Source of the DNA: Linyphia triangularis | Taxonomy: Eukaryota; Arthropoda; Arachnida; Araneae; Linyphiidae | Direction of reading: 5' to 3' | Length of the DNA stretch: 64,000 nt | NCBI GenBank assembly: GCA_963978545.1 | Contig: OZ021732.1 | Location: 19,079,521 to 19,143,520 of the forward strand | Shown here: piece after piece, positions 46,262-60,488 of the stretch | Position numbering within the stretch: the first letter of the stretch is position 1 | Layout of the letters: the number at the start of each line of letters is the position of its first letter | Translations under genes and position numbers: made by a program | Notes under the pieces: generated by a model | Databases searched by the model: none | What the model saw: only the letters and a program-made list of their open reading frames with translations | Told to the model about the DNA's origin: nothing

Positions 46262-46869
46262 AACTGCAACAAGTGCATAGCCCCTTAAGTTTCTGTCCGA
46301 AGCCTTTGGGGGAATATTTAAACAGGGGTTTGGCCAATTGGTCAAATAAGAGTTGGCGATTCCATAAAGGATTCGAGCCGCTCCAATGGCGTAGAGAGAG
46401 AAGTTTTGATGTAATTATGAGGGGGATCGTAAGAGACAGAAGGAAATTGGGGAGATAGCAAGTCGGTCAAGCGGTGATGCCTGAGAGAGAGATGCATTTT
46501 TATCGGACGCAATTTCATGCACATGAATTCGCCATTTTCCTGACCCTGATATGCCAGTAAGTGAAATTTCTTGATTCAAATGCTCAGCCAGTTTTTATAC
46601 TGTATAGTAATCAAAAGTGTCAATATGATTTATTAGTTGTTCTATGATATCTTTATGATATGTTATATTTTGCTTTTAATCTATGGATGTCAGCACTGAC
46701 TTAACTAAGCGTGCTTTGAGGAAATGTGTTGTCTAAATACCTATTGTTCATGAATAAATATCATTTCAAGTTACGACTTTGAGTTATTGCAACGCTTTAA
46801 CTTATGCACGAAATTAAGTTCCTTTAGATTAATTCTGACGTTTGTTAATTAACCACTATACTCACGGCA
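46241..46869 (+). repeat. 3' LTR, 629 bp
   Basis: Identical by eye to the 5' LTR. The AATAAA signal is at 46753-46758. Pol enters it directly, with no purine-rich tract except a short GGGGG at 46229-46233, and its stop codon at 46259-46261 lies inside the LTR. The 6 bases before it, ACAAAT (46235-46240), are the same as the 6 bases before the 5' LTR (42243-42248). The sequence after it, GATCTGC, belongs to the older host element. Confidence 0.93.
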
Positions 46870-47463
46870 GATCTGCAAAATCAGGTATGTATTGCCTATA
46901 ATAGTTGCAAAGCCCTAACGCTCTTCGTAGATGTTTCTTGATCATGGGTGTTTGTAGACTGATTATCCCTTGGATCCTTTCAGAATCTGGTCCGTGTTTA
47001 CCAGACCCTATTAAATGTCCCAAATATTTCACTTGAGACTTTGAAAAGCTGCACTTTTTTTAAGTTGACCTAAAAGTGTAAGTTATTTATCCTTCCGAAA
47101 ATGAATTCTAGACGTCCAATGTGTTCCTTCCAGCTGTCCGAAAATATTTCCAGGTCATCTATGTAGGCACATGAAAAGTCAGAGTAATCTTGTATAGCCT
47201 CTGATATCGCTCGTTGGTATGTGGCTGCCGCATTTCCAAGACCTAATGGCATTACTTCCTAACGGTAATGGCCTCTGTTTGTTCTGAAAGCTGCCAGATC
47301 CATGCTGTCTTTATCCACTGGTATCGCCCAGTAACCCTTCAGCATATCTAAAAGTGTTATGAAAATTTTCAAGAAATGTTAACTCATCTATATTTTGCAT
47401 AGGATAGGCTTCTGGAATTAACACACTGTTCAAACTTCGAAAGTCAATGCATAATCTCATGCA
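46870..47463 (-). pseudogene. Older Ty3-type pol, RT part, minus strand
   Basis: On the minus strand this reads as the reverse transcriptase region that precedes the RNase H fragment at 41690-42248. Landmarks from 47463 downwards are RLCIDFRSLNSVLIPEAYP, MPLGLGNAAATYQRA at 47252, the catalytic CAYIDDLEIFSDSW, then GHLIGSGKHGPDSERIQG and LRRALGLCNYYRQYIPDFAD just before the insertion point. Stops and frameshifts interrupt it. All landmarks fit the Ty3/gypsy family. The younger retrotransposon cut it just after the PDFAD motif. Confidence 0.88.
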
Positions 47464-47472
47464 GAATTAAAT

Positions 47473-47826
47473 AAAAATGCTTAAATGCGAGATATTGTGG
47501 AAAAAAACAGGTACTAGACTTTTTAGTTCTGATGCGAGACAGATTTCGGAATCCTCAAATGAAAATGAAGGTATGTTTTTGAATATAAACAACTTGAAAT
47601 GGAAAATACAATTATAAGTCAAGATTCCTCTTCAACTTCGCAAATGGGAACTAAACTTCCAAATGTAGCACAGGCTTGTGACAGAACTGGTGATTCCTAT
47701 AGATCAACGTCAATTCTTATAAATGCTGATTTAAACGATATGGGAATAATTACTAAAGAAGATTTTTCTAAAGTAGTCGATCGTAGCAAAACCAAAAAGG
47801 AAAAAATAAAAAACCATATTGACTAA
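47473..47826 (+). pseudogene. Fragment of unidentified multi-copy coding sequence, copy 1
   Basis: This plus-strand segment carries frame pieces with RQISESSNENEG, then (47599-47826) MENTIISQDSSSTSQMG, VAQACDRTGDSYRSTSILI and a lysine-rich KVVDRSKTKKEKIKNHID. A clearly related copy lies inverted at 47931-48201, which shows the sequence is repeated and was once coding: both copies keep RQISESSN, TIISQDS and ACDRTG. A stop and frame change near 47610 break the reading. I recognise it only as an uncharacterised, probably transposon-associated protein and assign no function. Confidence 0.55.
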
Positions 47827-47930
47827 AAAAGGAAAAAACACTCTTGATCCGAAAATGCAATATACTTCGACTTTCAAAAATTTAAGATTTTAATTCAAAT
47901 TAAGGAAGGAAAAGGACCCCCCACCCCCAT

Positions 47931-48201
47931 ATAATTTAAAGCAGCACTTATAAGAATTGTCACTGGTCTATAGAACACACCAGTTCTGTCACAAGCCTAT
48001 GCTACATTCTTAAGCTTATTTTTTATTGGCGAAGATGAAGGGGAATCTTGACTTATAATTGTCTTTTCAAGTTGATTATATTCAAAAACAGTATCTTCAT
48101 TGTCATTTTAAGAATTTGAAGATTCCGAAATCTGTCTCATACCAAAACTAAAAAGTCTATTACCTGTACTCTCCAAAATACCTTGCATTTTAGCATTTTT
48201 A
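47931..48201 (-). pseudogene. Fragment of unidentified multi-copy coding sequence, copy 2
   Basis: The inverted relative of 47473-47741, roughly 80 percent identical by eye. On the minus strand it reads RLFSFGMRQISESSNS, a stop, then a frame with TIISQDSPSSSPIKNKLKNV and, after another stop, ACDRTGVFYRPVTILI. It lacks the part corresponding to the lysine-rich end of copy 1. The two copies face each other across about 190 bases, so a transcript through both could fold into a long imperfect hairpin. Confidence 0.55.
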
Positions 48202-48349
48202 CTTCATTCTATTGTTTTTTCTTTCCGTTTTAATCACTTTTCAATCATTTTGCTTGTTTTTATATCAACATTTCCAATTAGTCCTTTCACTTACATAATG
48301 AAGTCTCAAACAGATTTTCCTCAGCTGATTTTTTAAAAGACACCACATT

Positions 48350-48353
48350 AAAA

Positions 48354-48400
<47 letters not shown>
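48350..48400. repeat. Poly-A followed by (TA)n
   Basis: About 22 A residues run directly into about 14 TA units. Confidence 0.9.
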
Positions 48401-48403
<3 letters not shown>

Positions 48404-51400
48404 AAGGGATACTTAATATTACGATATTTGTTTATTGTATTTTTTTACCTTATGTTTTATTTGTTGATTCGATTCAATAGGAAGTGAATTTTTTCAATAA
48501 GCATTTAAAATGTTTTATTAAATGGGAACATACATCAGAAAACATGAAAAAAAAAGTATGACATTCACGTTACACAAACTGAATAAAACGCTCTAGGTAG
48601 ACAACCAACTCGAACAGAGAACACAGTTGGTAGTAGTGATGCAGAAAAAACATTAGTCAGAGTCAGAAGAGCATGAGCGTTAACAATGCATATTTGAAGG
48701 CCACTCCACGATTTCCAAAGTCATTCAAATATTCATTGGTTATTTATTTCTTCTAAAGTTTAATTTCTACCATTCATAGTTTCACATGAGAGATATTATA
48801 TTTCATCATTCCTTTCTGGCCAGTTTGGTGAGGAATTGGGCTAAAAACTTAAAAAATTCAAAGTTATTTGGGCAGACAAAAATATTATTTGATTTAGCTG
48901 AAATTTTGTATGACAAATAGGGTTTGTAAAAGACAAGTTTTCCACATATAGGCGTTATATATTTCGTACTTTTAATTTTTTCACTTCACACTAGTGTTCA
49001 TACCAATATTTAGTAATGTTTTCTATTTTTGAATAATATGCGCTAGATGAGGGATAGCCTACATCAGTTACTACTTTGTACCAAGTTTAGCTCTTGTCAA
49101 TATTTTCGTATACATATATCAAGTTAACTGTGTAATTATTAAATGCGATGAAGTTATGCTCACCACAATGCAAATTAAAGGGGTTGAAGACCCAAATAGG
49201 AAATTTATACCCAAATAGAAATCTCCTGCCTTGCCACCTTAAGTGGTAGGCGACTCGGTCTCTGAACATTACAAAAGAAATTAGGTGAAAGTTATAAATT
49301 GGTTGTCCCTTAAAAAACCTGACATGGAGACTGACTCTAAGTTTTCTCACTTACAGTTAGGCAAAAACACAGAAGAGAACGGAAATTTATTGCCCTTAAA
49401 AAACCACTACTTCGAAGAGCGTCATCCAATCTGCTTTGATACGGGTGTGTTGGCTTCTCTTCCCTAGCATTTAGAAATATCTATTCAAAAATTATTGAAC
49501 TAACTTTTTCTACAGCCTATTGCTAATAATCTGAAATGTTGTTAAAGAAAACATGGCTTAGTTCTTGATGAAAATAAGAGCTACACGAAAATAGGCGCTT
49601 CACGTGAACTTTGAAACGTTGTATAACTTTCCATGGCAGAATATTTTCTACGGAACTCCCATTCCTTTTAAGACTTTGATACGGTCTTTATCTCTATCTT
49701 GTATCCTTCTCCGGGCACTAGTTACAAATGGACTCTAAGCCAAACAGGACCCTTTCCATAAATCTGACTGACAAATGGGTTAAGTAGAGGTACTATATAC
49801 CAAATGTGGTTAGTCTTATTTATCTGAATAAGAATAAGACTAAGAATAAGACTACAAGTAATTCAATTACTTGTAACCAAGTAATTGAATTAAATGAGAT
49901 TGTTTTATTAGTAAACTAGCTAATGCAATCTTTAAAGTTTAATTGCTTTATTTGTGATTGAGGCAGATTTAGGATTGGATTGTCTAAAATACTTTTCATC
50001 TATATAAATTTAAAGGTTGCAGGTAACGAGAGAATATTAGTGATGCACATATTGTTTAGTTTGTTTAAGGACGTAACTGTCTTTATGAATGATTTATTAT
50101 AATTTCTTGGTCATGTTGGTGAAATCGTGTTACCGTAGTTTAACGTTACAACATTTAAATTTAGTACTCACACGACTATATGTAAAAATCAGTTATAATA
50201 TTTTTTTTCATCATTTTTATAAGGTAAAACACAGTAAATACATAAAATACACATTTGTTTAATTTTCAACAAACACCTTTTGTGTAAATTTACTGGAAAT
50301 CCAGTAGATAGATGAGAGGTTGAATAAATATATAATCCGCATTTAAAAATCATACTTTGTTTTTCAATTTTATTTGTTCTGTTGACTTTAAAGCTTTGAA
50401 CAGCCACACTTTTTATACTTACAAATAATTCAAGCATAAGATGAAAACTTGACGTTTTGAAAGCCTTTTCAAAACGCATAAAACATCGTTTTTCTTTTTG
50501 TTGAAAGTGTCATCTGCGGTTAACGTAAGAAATTTAGTTCATGAGTAAAATGTGATTTTTTACGAGATATTTAAGTTATTATTTCTTTGCAATTTTTATC
50601 ATGTTTTCGCCTTCATTTTCAACTTACAATTTAAAATTATGCGTTTTTTTTTTTTTTTTTAAACTTTAATTGGTCATTGCACACAACATTTATGAAATTT
50701 TGGAGTACAGACAGGGTATTCAATAAATTATTTTTAATTCAGAAAGAAGTGCATAAACCAAGTAAAATTATTTTTAAAAATATATTATCTGTGGAATGTA
50801 AAACATTAGTACAAAATTCAAGAAGACTGGAATACCAAACACACTAAAAAAATATTTGTATATTTTTACATAAAATGGAGACGTGCATACTAAAAAAATA
50901 TGAAAGAAGTTTCAAATTATTCGGATACGTCTAACAGACGATTTTTGAATTTCGAAAACTGTAATTGAGCAATTCTCTGGAGTATGAAAGGAATATTTCG
51001 GCTCTTTTTTCCTATTGTAATAGACTAGAATGACAAAAAATAATGAATCTAGTTATATTGTGCTTGATATAAATTTATTTGGTGACAAATTACTAAAGAA
51101 ACTTAATTATCTTATATTGGTAAAATGCATATTTGTAATCCACTGTGATACGAGACACGTTCGTGTACTTTAAATATTGTTTTCTTTAAATTGCTTTTCC
51201 GCAATTTTACAAATGTTGAAAATCCTAAAGGTTTGTACCTAAAGATAACATGTTTATATAATTTGAATATCAAATAATTGTTTTAGAATTTATGGGAAAT
51301 TTTTTTATCTGAAGTAGTTAAAAAAAATTAGGAATTAACCAAAGTTAAACGAAGAAAATTTTCATAGAAACTAAAACACTGACAGCAATTATTTTTCTAA

Positions 51401-51956
51401 ATTAAAAGTTATAAATAGAATTCCAAAACTATAGCCTTTTTTCTTTAGTTTCCAACAAAAAACACTGTTGGAAAATTTAAACAGTAAAAAGTATTGAAAG
51501 TATAATGAAGAGTAGCCTTTTAAGAAAATGCAGTTAAAAAAATATTTTTACTGATAATTTCATGAAATTTTACCTGTTAAAATAATTTAAAAATTGATAC
51601 CTGTAAAATTATTGATATAAAAAAAATATTGCTTTTCCTTAAAAAAAAAAATACAAAATTGAGTTACCTTAAACAAATTACATATGATTAAAAATGATCA
51701 ATGTGTGATGATTTTCACAGTTACAATTCAAAGATCAATGACTAAGTTACATCGCAACACATAAATATAAATCAAAATGTTGTGGGAAAAAAAAAGAAAA
51801 AAAAGGTTAATGTAAATGCATCATTTTTATTTCCTGACTTTCAAAAATTTTAATAATATAAAGAAATATGTCTTCTTAAAAGTCATTAATACATGCAGAA
51901 TATTGCGTTTTGGCCTTCGTTCCACAAATATATAAATCATTGAAAAATGTGTGTAA

Positions 51957-51972
51957 TACCGCCACCTAGCAG
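51957..51972 (-). promoter_or_regulatory. CTCF-like motif, minus strand
   Basis: On the minus strand CTGCTAGGTGGCGGTA matches 14 of 16 positions of the CTCF core consensus (CCASYAGRKGGCRSYV, established knowledge) by my alignment. It sits in otherwise AT-rich DNA. A second match on the opposite strand lies 1.5 kb away. Binding is not demonstrated. Confidence 0.3.
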
Positions 51973-52282
51973 AGCCTTAAACCCTTAAAGTGGAAAGCTA
52001 TCAATCAAGTTATGTAAGAAATGCTAAGTTCGTCGTGTGTGCTTAGTAAATTTAATACCATCTTTTTAAAAACAGGTTGCATTCCAGAAATTTTAGAAAA
52101 CGCTAAACGATATTGGGTATATATATATATATATATTATAAAATAGGGAAAAGTAAACAAATTACTTGATTTGTTTCGTAAATTATAACTTCATAACCTC
52201 AAACACCACAACTACGTTGCCCAATATCTGTTGGCTATGCCCATTCCAGAAGTGGAACGTTGTAAACTGGTAGTAGAAAATA

Positions 52283-52460
52283 ACGTTGTAAACTGTTGGC
52301 TGACAAAATGTACTGAGAGTTTTGAAATGTACATCCACAGTTTTATAATTGAAATATTTTATTTATAAGAAGGATGGAAATCAAAAATAAATTGTTAAAT
52401 GATATTTTTCACAAATTCCTTTTATACAAAATCGTGTATTTTGAAAGGAGCTCGAGTTCC
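52283..52460 (+). repeat. Copy 2 of an unnamed dispersed repeat
   Basis: Related to 23092-23286 in the same orientation. It includes a local duplication of CGTTGTAAACTG (at about 52258 and 52284) and the shared AATCGTGTATTTTGRAMGRWGCTC end. The downstream short frame at 52399-52674 is not recognised. Confidence 0.5.
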
Positions 52461-55139
52461 GACCAAACGAAATCTATCTTTCAGAGCCCCTGTTTCCCGC
52501 TTTGCCAATACTGTTGGTTTTCTTGAGATTTCCTACGCAATAGACAATAATCATTTTCATGAGTTTTATATATTGCTGATTCCCATAAGCTCACCATATA
52601 TAGAATACTACTTAATAGTCAATATATTTCCAATGAGTACGTGTTTATTTTCCCGTTTTGTACAAAGACTGTGATCAACAAAGTGTTCTTATAATGAGAT
52701 TGCTTTTAAGTAGTAAAGCAACAAATCATGAACAAATAGAAATATACGAATAGATTGTCACCCATAAGTTTGAAATGCTTGGTATGTCAAGTTGTCCTTC
52801 TTGTTAATCAAGTCTTGGTCTGTCAAGTTGAACAGCATTTACTAAAAATATAAATGTAGATAAAAAATAAATTAACGCTAAGAACTTATTCAAAACTCCC
52901 CCCCCCCCATTCCTTAAATAAAAATTATCTTTCAGCTACACAGAGAATTTATTGCTATTATAATCAACCTTATAACAAACAATGAATATGAATTCAAGCA
53001 TATATTTTTTCTATGAATGAAAAACTCTTTTAATATAACCAACAATATAATAAATCAAAACTTTTACATAATCTCACATTTCACGATTGTAAATGAATCA
53101 TCAGTAAATTAAGAGAATGGTTAACAAAACTTCTCTAGAGAATATGCTTAGATAACCTATCACACAAAATTAGCTCTATCAGGAGCATAGTTTAGTTTAT
53201 ATAATTCAGCTTTGATAAGAGAAGTCTGTGAATCTCTGCACGGCAACGCTTTAACTCTGCTATTCAGTCATCGTCTCCTGCAATCTCGAGTTCCTTTTGC
53301 AAGGCGTTACTCAGAGTGGAAACCTTCTAACGCTGTTTTCGCGCAGTTTGTGACACCAACTTGATGCCCCGCAATTAGCGATACAGACACGTCATAATTT
53401 CCACAGTACGTGAGTTCTCTGTCTTCCCTTAACATCTGATGACCATGAATTATGGATCTAGCGTAGAAAATGTTCGTCCAAGAGATGGCGCTGTAACTTG
53501 TCTCACCTGCTGATGCCATTCCGCGTGGAGAAATATTGGTTTCCCTTATCTAGCGGCTGTTGCCAGAGTTGGGAAACGTTTTTTGGACTTATTTGTAATG
53601 ATAAACAGCTAACATTCAAGCTGTTGCTGACTTTCAGGAAAAACTGTTACTATTTGTAAGTGGACAAGCGAGATATATATATAAAAAAAACTTCTCAGAA
53701 ATGAAATGGTTTTGGTGATTGCTGAAATACGAATGATAGACGCTTTTTTTGTAAAATTTTATTGCTGTTTGCTCATTGGTTAGTTTTTGATAAGCAACGT
53801 AAACTTTTTATTTTATGGGCAATGAAACTTTTTCAGTACATCATTAAATATATTTGGGCTAGTTTTCCATATTATACGTAAAGTGATTATTTGCTGATAT
53901 TACTAGGACAGATACGAAACATGTGACGACATGACCTAAAAACTAAATTGAGATATTAGTTGATTTGATTCCAATGGTGCTTGGTTTAGCCAAGCAATAA
54001 TAATTTTAACTTTTGGCATTAATTTATTTTATCGTCAATCAATTGCTTGCATTAAATACTTATGTAAGCATAGTACATTTTAAATATTCTACATTTCAGT
54101 TGTTATATTTTGCACTTATATAAACTTTTTGAAAACAATTTGGAAATTGGTAAACCATAAAATTAGTTATTTCTTAATTATTAAAATGCAAGAGTAAACA
54201 AATATATAATAGTTCTAAAAAATTAAGAATTAACCACTAAAAACTATCCTTCAACACGTTATACATAATCAATTAAAACAAAATATCAACTTCTAAGTAA
54301 ACTATTTTGTTAATTCCTATAAATGTAAAGTTCAAAACTATAAGTAATTGCGTGTTTCTTCAAATGTCCTACCATATTCCAATATCAAGTTGATCAATTC
54401 ATATCATATGAGCATTTATAATTTCAGATTAAAATATAAAACCTACAATGTCATGTATTCAAGAACTAAACTATATCTTCTTTATCTGTTTCCTTTCGAT
54501 TGATGCATGCTACTCCATCACTATCAAACACTTAATGGAGCAATTGAACTCCCACATAAGGAATGTAAGAAACGAAATAAATGTCGTTACTCAATACAGG
54601 GGCTGATAGATGGACTGTTGACTCGGAATAGTGGATAGTTTAGTGTTTAGTTAGTTACTGTTAGGAAAATAAATATTGATGCTAATGATGACTAATCTAA
54701 GTTTTTTTTTTATTCTTTTAAGTATTTTTGTAATTCTTTTTCAGTACACTGTTCTACAATTACATAAAAAAAATGTGTTGATCCATCAAATATTAAAGAA
54801 TTTGTAAATAAATATAATCTTTGAAACTAAATCAAAATATGAGAATCAGTTAGAGTGATTTAATAAAGTTTAAACTATTTTGTAAGTTAGAATGTCAATG
54901 GTGATGTTGCTTTTAGTGACATTTATTTTATTATATTTTTATTGTTAAATCATTATAAACATTAATATTTAACTGGCAATATTTTAATTTATTGTATTTA
55001 AACCATTTGAAATGTAACTGTGGCACTTATTCAAATAAAGGATGTATGAAAATATTACTGATTAGTATATTTTAGAAAATATTACAATATAGGTAATTTA
55101 TCATTTTTACCAATCCTGAATACGTTCATTTTATATAAT
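52461..55139. other. AT-rich DNA with one GC-elevated patch, no gene
   Basis: A patch at about 53220-53620 is GC-richer and has a 70-codon minus-strand frame (53307-53519) starting MASAGETSYSAISW that I do not recognise. It contains a CTCF-like motif at 53478-53493. The remainder is AT-rich without supported features apart from a run of C at about 52898-52907. Confidence 0.45.
53478..53493 (+). promoter_or_regulatory. CTCF-like motif, plus strand
   Basis: CCAAGAGATGGCGCTG matches 14 of 16 positions of the CTCF core by my alignment, including the complete AGRKGGCRSY half. Together with 51957-51972 it forms a pair pointing away from each other. Confidence 0.3.
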
Positions 55140-55760
55140 ATATAAAATTAATATTATTTACACTATGGAAAAAACACTAACTTGATCACCATTGATAAAA
55201 AACACAACACAATAAAAAGTAAACTATCTTATATACGATCTATAGTCACGTACTAAAAAACCCACATAAACAAAACTCATCTAACCGAAAATTCTCACCA
55301 CTTTTTTTCTCAAAAACTCCGTTTCGCTTGAGGCACTTTATCTCCTTATTTCGAAGTTGGGAGCAGTTTCCAGCATTATTATTATTTTTAATTTATTCTC
55401 CAGCTACGTCGCTGCAGGCCACGTTTCCAACGCTGTAGAGACATAGAGTTCAATAAGAGCAGCAGCTTACACCCCCTATGAAATATACATTTCATCTCCA
55501 GGTGGATTGATGCAAATTTGGTCCCCTTCCTCTGATTAAACAAGCCTCTCTCCCTCTTACTACGAGACCCTCGCAGTAGAAGTTGGAATGCAATTATGGT
55601 TACCGGAATATTCTTCTCTCCATGGTAATCCTTTTTCTGGCAAATAGCCTAAAAATTTGAAATAATATCGCCAACATCTAATGGAAACGAATTGTACTTG
55701 TTTTCTAGTAAATTATCGTGTGTGTGAATTTGTTCATGGACTTGATGATAAATTATTTAT
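55140..55760. promoter_or_regulatory. GC-richer island with A+C-rich left arm
   Basis: A+C is about 42/60 in 55201-55260 and 43/60 in 55261-55320. The centre (55321-55680) is mixed and GC-richer, with a TACGTCGC block, and the right edge (55681-55740) is about 36/60 G+T. The pattern is a weaker version of the islands at 18.1, 31.4 and 33.6 kb. No exon is recognised. Confidence 0.3.
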
Positions 55761-58489
<2,729 letters not shown>

Positions 58490-58560
58490 AGACAGAAAAA
58501 CACCTGGGAGATTTGACCCCAAGACTTTTTGCATGCTGATCTATCAACTTCTCAATGATT
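58490..58560 (-). repeat. Degenerate tRNA-like sequence, minus strand
   Basis: On the minus strand ATTGAGAAGTTGATAGATCA resembles an A box region and GGGGTCAAATCTCCC resembles a T arm with B box, about 30 bases apart, as in a tRNA. Several invariant positions are changed and the acceptor stem is not evident. I take it as an old tRNA-derived SINE head or tRNA pseudogene. Confidence 0.35.
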
Positions 58561-59429
58561 AGTCGAAACTGAAACTAAGATTCAGTCATATGTATCTAAG
58601 ATATTGTTATTTTTTTTTTTACTAAACTCAATAAAAAAATAGCAGTATTCATACATTTTAAAAATTTTAAATCCAACAACTGATATATATGTTAACAGTT
58701 CAAAAATTCGAATGATCGCATATAGTAATTTACCTAAGCTAATGGAAGTGCGTAGGATTTTACAAAGCAAAGGTAACAACACTATAAGAAATAAAATGCG
58801 TGAATGAATTTAGCATATTTCGAGGGTTGTTAAGAGAGCAAAATGGAAGCAATGGGATATCTCTATAAAAAGAGTAGTATTATACATTCCCCCTTTCCTG
58901 ATGGAAAGAATATGCATTTATTTAAATGAGCTTAATGTAGAGTTCAAAGGCGATCGAGTAAGGAGATTAGCACAATGGTGAAATAATGCGATTTTTGAAA
59001 AGTAACGCTTTAGCGTTTGATGTGATAAAGTACACACCTTGAATGGAGCAGTCTGGTTTTAAAATAAAGTAAGTATTTGCATATGAAACAATGAAATTCG
59101 TAATACTCTAGTTTTTAAATTGAAAAACATGATTTTAAGTAAAATGCATTAAACAGAACTGAATTTCTAACGCTTTCAGTTCTCTAGATATTTTTACCAA
59201 CAGAAAATAACAAATTCCAAGGGGATTATAAATAAACATTTTTCAAAGAACTGGCAAATAGTAACACAAATAATATTTGTAATGTTAATGTTAGGGTATT
59301 AATCAAAATATCTATAATTATAATTTTGAAACTATTATACTAATTAATAGCTTTTTCATTTATATTGTTGTAACTCAAATTATTACAAAAGCAAAAATAA
59401 TAATAAAAATAGTAGTAGTAATAATGATG
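58561..59429. other. AT-rich DNA, nothing seen
   Basis: No gene or repeat is supported, apart from a short T run near 58611-58620. Confidence 0.55.
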
Positions 59430-59665
59430 TGTCACCTGTTCTGTGTAGTGGTTAGCACATCAGACTACTACACTGGTGGCTCTTGGTTCGAGTCCGGGGT
59501 AAGACATGGATGAAAGACGCGGATGTCCTAAGTTAGGAACAACGATGGGCCTCGCACTGGGTGCCCCTTCAATAGTGGCCATCGCTACTGGTCTCGTAGT
59601 GGCCAAGTGATTGCGAGCACTAAAAGTGACTGTAAGTACTTGAATCCCGCCATTAGAAAAAAAAT
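59430..59665 (+). mobile_element. tRNA-derived SINE with A-rich tail
   Basis: The head has GTGTAGTGGTTAGCACATC (A box region) and TTGGTTCGAGTCCGGGG (B box), ending near 59505. A GC-rich body of about 150 bases ends in CCCGCCATTAG followed by AAAAAAAA at about 59656-59663. The head resembles a Val- or Glu-type tRNA by its GTAGTGGTTA string. It has no cloverleaf-quality acceptor stem, so it is not a tRNA gene. It differs from the SINEs at 15055 and 39700, so at least three SINE families are present. Confidence 0.75.
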
Positions 59666-60488
59666 ATTAATGATGTTGATCAATGATAATAATAATAATA
59701 ATAATTATCATTGTTATTATCATTGATTACTTTTCATCACGATTCGAACCACTACTATTTTTATTATTATTGATGCTGATCAATGATAATAATAATAATG
59801 ATAGTTTTGATATTAATGATTATAAATTTTAAGTAGTCATATTTAAACAAAACTTTAAAAAAATGATGTTTTAAACCTTAAGGTAACATTTTAATACTTT
59901 AACCAAATTGTCATTTTATGAATAGAAAGCAATGTAACATGAGAAAATATTTCAAAACTATGTATTAGTCAGTTCTGTTATAGATGAAATGCCAAGCAAA
60001 ATACTTACAAAAAGAACATTTATGCCTCGAAAACATGTAAGCTTTTCATTGGAGTAAACATTTTAAGCCATCACATAGAGTTTCATAATTAACTTATAAT
60101 GATCAAAAGTAAAAGAAGAAAAAGAAAAAGAAGAATTATAAAAGCAAAAAAATAACAACTATAAATAGTATAAATCATATTAAAATGAAGAACAATAATA
60201 ACACCAGTTTCAAATAGTACAATATACCAATAACAAAAAAACCTAAAGAATAACAGCATTTGCGTTAACAATAATAGCAACAATTCTTTACTTATTTAAA
60301 GCTCAAATTATATAGATACCAGTTACTTTTTAGGAAGAAGAGCATCAATTACTAAAAACATTCGATTACAAATAACTTCGATACACAACATGTGCAGTTG
60401 ATTATCCATACCAATGTTTTATTTTACATTTCAGTATGACATATAAAATATAGCGGATAAACGCCAAGTAATAACTTAATAGTATTAA
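59666..60488. other. AT-rich DNA with AAT repeats, no gene
   Basis: Two copies of TCAATGATAATAATAATAAT lie near 59681 and 59780, with an inverted ATTATCATTGAT partner between them. A purine-rich AGAAGAAAAAGAAAAAGAAG patch is near 60113. No gene is supported. Confidence 0.55.

Larger units (their letters stand above)
42249..46869 (+). mobile_element. Young Ty3-type LTR retrotransposon, internally deleted
   Basis: The 4621-bp element is bounded by two 629-bp direct repeats that I found identical, starting TGTATTAAGG and ending CACGGCA. Inside are a primer-binding site, gag, nucleocapsid, protease, reverse transcriptase and the first part of RNase H on the plus strand. The remaining RNase H, the integrase and a normal polypurine tract are absent, because pol runs straight into the 3' LTR. 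Family knowledge: PR-RT-RH order and motifs place it in Ty3/gypsy (Metaviridae). Identical LTRs imply recent insertion. It sits inside an older minus-strand Ty3-type pol. No clean 4-6 bp target duplication was found. Confidence 0.93.
48202..52282. other. AT-rich DNA, no gene seen
   Basis: It contains poly-A plus (TA)n at 48350-48400, a short palindrome cluster at about 49805-49895 and poly-T at about 50647-50660. A slightly GC-richer patch at 49080-49480 has frames on both strands, including a minus-strand one with VAYHLRWQGRRFLFGYKFPI, but no recognisable family. A CTCF-like motif is at 51957-51972 (listed separately). Confidence 0.5.

Noticed and set aside
46053..46280. Plus-strand 75-codon frame overlapping the end of pol
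   Set aside because: An out-of-frame shadow of the RNase H region.
59430..59505. Possible functional tRNA gene
   Set aside because: No acceptor stem; followed by a body and A-rich tail as in a SINE.
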